From the NCBI GenBank assembly GCA_050010255.1, contig JBEKLJ010000148.1:1-8768 (forward strand): a DNA stretch of 8,768 nt, written 5' to 3'. A program made the position numbers and the translations under genes. This document shows positions 6,291-8,768 of this stretch, in pieces (the stretch's first letter is position 1; each line of letters starts with the position of its first letter). The notes below the pieces were generated by a model that saw nothing but the letters and a program-made list of their open reading frames with translations, searched no databases and had not been told where the DNA came from. Source of the stretch: JBEKLJ01 sp050010255 (GTDB lineage: Bacteria > Acidobacteriota > Terriglobia > Bryobacterales > Bryobacteraceae).

Positions 6291-6974
6291 ATGCGCCTTC
6301 TCTTCGTCTTCCTGCTCGCCCTGGTGTCGGCCGCCGCGCAGCCGGCGCCAGCGGCCGGCCACGGCTGGCGGGATCTGTTCAACGGGAAGAACCTGGACGG
6401 CTGGGAATCGGTCGGCGAGGGCTTCTGGACGGTGATGCGCGACGGCACGCTGGCCGGCCAGCGTGACATCACGGCGCAGCCCGACCTCTCTTGGACGAGG
6501 GCGAAGTACCTGGAGTGGCTCTATACACAGGCGTGGCTGTATACCAAGCAGGACTTCGGCGAGTTCGATCTGCGCCTGGAGTACTGGCTGCCGTTCCGGG
6601 GCAACAGCGGGATCTCGATTCGCGATTCCTCACGCGCTCGCTATGCCGTCACCTTCCCGGGTGTCGGGCGGCGCACGCCATCCAAGATCGGATACGAGAT
6701 CCAGCTCGCCAACCAGTACCCCGACAACTACCCGACCGGCAGCGTGTACGGGCTTCAGAAGTCCGAAACGGGTTACCAGATCGACAATGACTGGAACACC
6801 ATCGAGCTCCAGATCCGCAATGACAAGATTCGGATCAAGCTGAACGGCCACTGGGTTGCCGAGCATCCCGGAGAGCCCGGCCGGCCGCTCACCGGGCCCA
6901 TCGGGCTGCAACTGCACGACCGGTACTCGGTAGCGCTGTTCCGCCATGTTCGGATACGTGAGATCACCCGGTAG
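6291..6974 (+). CDS. Secreted 3-keto-disaccharide hydrolase / DUF1080 family protein
   Basis: Exported LamG/concanavalin-like jelly-roll protein of 227 residues. The family now carries the name 3-keto-disaccharide hydrolase, because characterised members cleave 3-keto-glycosides. Residues 1-16 form a Sec signal peptide with a hydrophobic core and a likely cut in SAAA-Q. Family landmarks follow: WRDLFNGKNLDGWE (26-39), GEFDLRLEYWL (90-100), RGNSGISIRD (103-112), YEIQLANQ (135-142), NDWNTIELQ (166-174) and GPIGLQLHD (202-210) with RHVRIREI near the end. The frame extends upstream to 6201, but only the ATG at 6291 puts the signal peptide at the N-terminus. The ribosome binding site there is weak. 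Its TAG lies inside a perfect palindrome. The exact substrate is not readable; partner oxidoreductases that make 3-keto sugars are typical of such pathways. Confidence 0.9.
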   Translation: MRLLFVFLLALVSAAAQPAPAAGHGWRDLFNGKNLDGWESVGEGFWTVMRDGTLAGQRDITAQPDLSWTRAKYLEWLYTQAWLYTKQDFGEFDLRLEYWLPFRGNSGISIRDSSRARYAVTFPGVGRRTPSKIGYEIQLANQYPDNYPTGSVYGLQKSETGYQIDNDWNTIELQIRNDKIRIKLNGHWVAEHPGEPGRPLTGPIGLQLHDRYSVALFRHVRIREITR

Positions 6975-6998
6975 GGGTCGATCATGATCGACCCCTAC
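6971..6998. terminator. 28-nt perfect palindrome at the DUF1080 gene end
   Basis: The arms GTAGGGGTCGATCA (6971-6984) and its exact reverse complement (6985-6998) meet without a spacer. The DUF1080 stop codon (6972-6974) lies in the left arm. In RNA this gives a strong GC-containing hairpin from either strand, but no T-tract follows on +. It could be a bidirectional or 3'-stabilising structure, or a protein binding site. A terminator role is the simplest reading, given its position at a gene end. Confidence 0.45.
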
Positions 6999-7135
6999 TA
7001 TCCCCAGCCGCGCTTCTCGGCGCGCGGACAGTACCAGGTGTCCTCGCCTTCGAGCTCCTCGGCGGTGAAATCTCGGAACGAGCGGGGATTACAATGCGTA
7101 TTCAGGCCATCAGGATTCGGATGGAGTCTTAACAT
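6998..7135 (-). other. Coding-like - strand tail, possible small gene or gene remnant
   Basis: Read on the - strand, this ends with RSFRDFTAEELEGEDTWYCP, then RAEKRGWG and a TAG at 7000-6998 that touches the 28-nt palindrome. The stretch 7001-7090 has third positions nearly all G or C and a sensible acidic/aromatic composition. The same DNA read on + is an implausible serine-rich string. That makes - strand coding likely for the last 30 or so codons. The only in-frame ATG nearby (7135) overlaps the start codon of the + strand reductase and has no good ribosome binding site. It may be the surviving 3' end of a lost gene or a genuine 45-residue protein. I cannot name a family. Confidence 0.3.
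7065..7095 (+). promoter_or_regulatory. Candidate promoter for the Tat aldo/keto reductase gene
   Basis: TACAAT (7090-7095, 5 of 6 to the -10 consensus) is preceded at a loose 19-bp spacing by GTGAAA (7065-7070, 4 of 6). Transcription would start near 7102 and leave a leader of about 30 nt. The leader contains GGAG (7123-7126), 7 nt before the ATG at 7134. It overlaps the - strand coding-like tail. Confidence 0.35.
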
Positions 7136-8243
7136 GCGGAACGATCCCACTCGACGCTCGTTTCTCGCGGCCGGCCTGGCCGTGCCCGCGCTCGAAGCTC
7201 TCCCGGCAGCGCCCAATCCCGCGGCGTCAAAGGCGCCGATTCGCTACCGCACCCTCGGCAAGACCGGGTTGAACGTCACCGAGCTTGGTTTCGGCTGCGA
7301 ATCCATCTCCGATCCAAGCGTGGTCGAAGCCGCGCTGGACCGCGGAGTGAACTTCTTCGACACCTCGCGCAGCTACCAGTCCGGCAACGCGGAGACCGTG
7401 CTCGGAAGGGTGCTCGGCGCCCGCAGAAAGGAAGTCGTCCTCACCAGCCGTTCCTACGGCAAGGACCGCCAGACGATTGCCGCCGACCTGGACGCCAGCC
7501 TCAAGGCGCTTCGCACCGACTACCTCGACATCTGGTACCTCGGGAACAAGGACCGGCCCGGCGACGTGAGCGGCGAGATGCTAGAGTTCCACACGCTGGC
7601 TCGGAAGCAGGGCAAGATCCGCTTCAGAGGGCTGAGCACACACCGCCTGCATGACATGCTTCCGTTCGTCACGGCGCCGGGGCGGTTCGACGTCGTCATG
7701 ACGCCCTACAATTTCCCGATGGGCGCGCAGTTCGATTCCGATCTCAAAGCCATGAACGACGCGGGCTTGGGAGTAGTGGCCATGAAGGTGATGGCTGGCC
7801 GCTTCTGGCGCACCATTCGGCCCAGCAGCCGCCTGCCCGCGCTCAAGTGGGCGCTGCGGAAGAACTGGATCCACACCACGGCGGTCAACATGCGCGACCA
7901 CGAGGCGCTGGCCGAGAACATGCGCGTGATGGCGGAGCCGTTCACGCCCCAGGAAGAGAAGCTGCTCGGGTCGCAGATGGGATACATCAGCCCGCTGGTA
8001 TGCCGGATGTGCGGGTCCTGCGACGGCGCCTGCCCGCGCGGGCTGCCGGTCTCTGACCTGGTGCGCTACGTGATGTACGCCGAGGGCTACGGCGACTACC
8101 GGATGGGGCGGAGTTGTTTCGATGCGCTGCCGGAATCGCTGCGCGCAGTTCGATGCACCGACTGCTCCGCTTGCGCCGTCCGGTGCCCCAACGGGGTCCA
8201 TGTGCGCGAGCGCGCTGCCCGCGCCCAGCAGATCTTCGCGTGA
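7134..8243 (+). CDS. Tat-exported aldo/keto reductase with two C-terminal [4Fe-4S] motifs
   Basis: A 369-residue fusion. Residues 1-30 are a Tat signal: TRRSFLAAG with Arg7-Arg8, then a short hydrophobic stretch, fitting export of a folded, cofactor-loaded enzyme. Residues about 36-280 are an aldo/keto reductase barrel: YRTLGKTGLNVTELGFGC, FFDTSRSYQSGNAE with Asp76 and Tyr81, DASLKALRTDYLDI, and GKIRFRGLSTH. Two clusters follow, CRMCGSCDGACP (290-301) and CTDCSACAVRCP (341-352), each CxxCxxCxxxCP as for a ferredoxin [4Fe-4S] site. In a normal tetrad Lys and His would be near 106 and 137, but Arg106 and Gly137 are present. The start at 7134 is chosen for the Tat signal and for GGAG 7 nt upstream. 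It lies beside a secreted sugar-acting protein, so an extracytoplasmic carbohydrate redox role is plausible. Substrate and electron partner are unknown. Confidence 0.9.
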   Translation: MRNDPTRRSFLAAGLAVPALEALPAAPNPAASKAPIRYRTLGKTGLNVTELGFGCESISDPSVVEAALDRGVNFFDTSRSYQSGNAETVLGRVLGARRKEVVLTSRSYGKDRQTIAADLDASLKALRTDYLDIWYLGNKDRPGDVSGEMLEFHTLARKQGKIRFRGLSTHRLHDMLPFVTAPGRFDVVMTPYNFPMGAQFDSDLKAMNDAGLGVVAMKVMAGRFWRTIRPSSRLPALKWALRKNWIHTTAVNMRDHEALAENMRVMAEPFTPQEEKLLGSQMGYISPLVCRMCGSCDGACPRGLPVSDLVRYVMYAEGYGDYRMGRSCFDALPESLRAVRCTDCSACAVRCPNGVHVRERAARAQQIFA

Positions 8244-8275
8244 TCCTCGGCGGCCTCCCGGGCTCTGGAGATAAG

Positions 8276-8737
8276 ATGAGGGAGGCGGCGGCGGTTGGCG
8301 AAATGGGAGTGAGCATCAAACACGCTGGCGTTGTTCCTCCAGCCCGGGTTCTCGTGATTGAAGACAACAGTTCGGATGTCTTCCTGCTCGAGCGGGCCAT
8401 GAACAAGCAGGATCTGCGATTCGAACTGGTTCACCTGACGAACGGGGCGGAGGCCCTGGCCTTCATTCGCAAGCAGGGCGCCTACGCGGATGCGGCGATT
8501 CCGAAGGTGATTCTGGTGGACTTGAACCTGTCCAAGTACAGCGGCGAAGACATCTTGCGCGCGATCCGGGACGCCAAACACCTCGCCGGAGTACCGGTGT
8601 GTGTATGGAGCTCGTCTCAATCCCAGCGAGACCGGACTATGATGATGGATCTCGGAGTGGCACGATTCATCACCAAGCCCTCGGGGCTGGATCAATTCAT
8701 GGAGATCGGCAAGATCATCAAGGACCTGCTGGAGTAG
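8276..8737 (+). CDS. Stand-alone response regulator receiver protein
   Basis: Single CheY-like receiver domain of 153 residues with no output domain. The acidic pair is Glu29-Asp30 in VLVIEDNSSD, the phosphoacceptor is Asp82 in ILVDLNLSKYSG, the switch Ser is in WSSSQ (111-115), and the conserved Lys134 is in FITKPSG. The layout resembles the short receivers that relay signals from phytochrome-like or hybrid histidine kinases, with a long loop after the phosphoacceptor. The ATG at 8276 is chosen because GGAG lies 5 nt upstream. A second ATG at 8303 is possible and would remove only nonconserved residues. It follows the reductase gene by 32 bp, so read-through transcription is possible. No kinase gene is visible in the window, so the partner and target are unknown. 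Confidence 0.92.
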   Translation: MREAAAVGEMGVSIKHAGVVPPARVLVIEDNSSDVFLLERAMNKQDLRFELVHLTNGAEALAFIRKQGAYADAAIPKVILVDLNLSKYSGEDILRAIRDAKHLAGVPVCVWSSSQSQRDRTMMMDLGVARFITKPSGLDQFMEIGKIIKDLLE

Positions 8738-8768
8738 CGCCTGATCGTCTAGCCAGAGAGGCAGCGGT

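Noticed and set aside
7581..8201. A 206-codon - frame inside the aldo/keto reductase gene
   Set aside because: It lies entirely antisense to a gene with clear barrel and ferredoxin motifs. The composition is His/Arg/Val-rich with no domain.

Overview
The window is high-GC bacterial DNA that looks like an acidobacterium of the Solibacter/Bryobacterales type. This is inferred from gene content and protein style, not from a search: a long bacterial ProRS, an rpiB-glyA pair, a secreted DUF1080 protein, a Tat-exported aldo/keto reductase with two ferredoxin motifs, and a Zn-ribbon protein of unknown function next to a small XRE regulator.

Layout. Positions 1-169 form one imperfect palindrome with 12-bp perfect terminal inverted repeats, probably a dispersed mobile repeat. 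The - strand then carries proS (211-1932). A 163-bp divergent intergenic region separates it from a tightly packed + strand housekeeping run: rpiB (2096-2569), glyA (2566-3849, overlapping by 4 bases) and a GT4-type glycosyltransferase (3850-5022, abutting glyA). A - strand XRE regulator (4949-5314) runs convergently into the 3' end of the glycosyltransferase gene. Its AT-rich upstream region (about 5336-5480) holds two related operator-like palindromes and separates it from a divergent + strand gene for a cysteine-rich protein of unknown function (5604-6185). Downstream on + are a secreted 3-keto-disaccharide hydrolase/DUF1080 protein (6291-6974), a Tat-exported aldo/keto reductase-ferredoxin fusion (7134-8243) and a stand-alone response regulator receiver (8276-8737).

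Function. The first half is core metabolism: prolyl-tRNA synthesis, pentose phosphate isomerisation and serine/glycine one-carbon exchange, plus one glycan-assembly enzyme. The second half is accessory. The XRE/Zn-ribbon pair looks like a small self-regulated divergent module. The DUF1080 protein and the aldo/keto reductase both have export signals and may act on oxidised sugars outside the cytoplasm. A perfect 28-nt palindrome lies exactly at the end of the DUF1080 gene. It faces a coding-like - strand tail (6998-about 7094) that the annotated genes do not explain.

The most interesting unexplained items are the terminal palindromic repeat, the two helically phased operator sites beside the XRE gene, the unknown Zn-ribbon protein, the aldo/keto reductase with an apparently altered catalytic tetrad, and the palindrome with its antisense coding-like tail. 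I see no CRISPR array, tRNA, rRNA or recognisable transposase gene.
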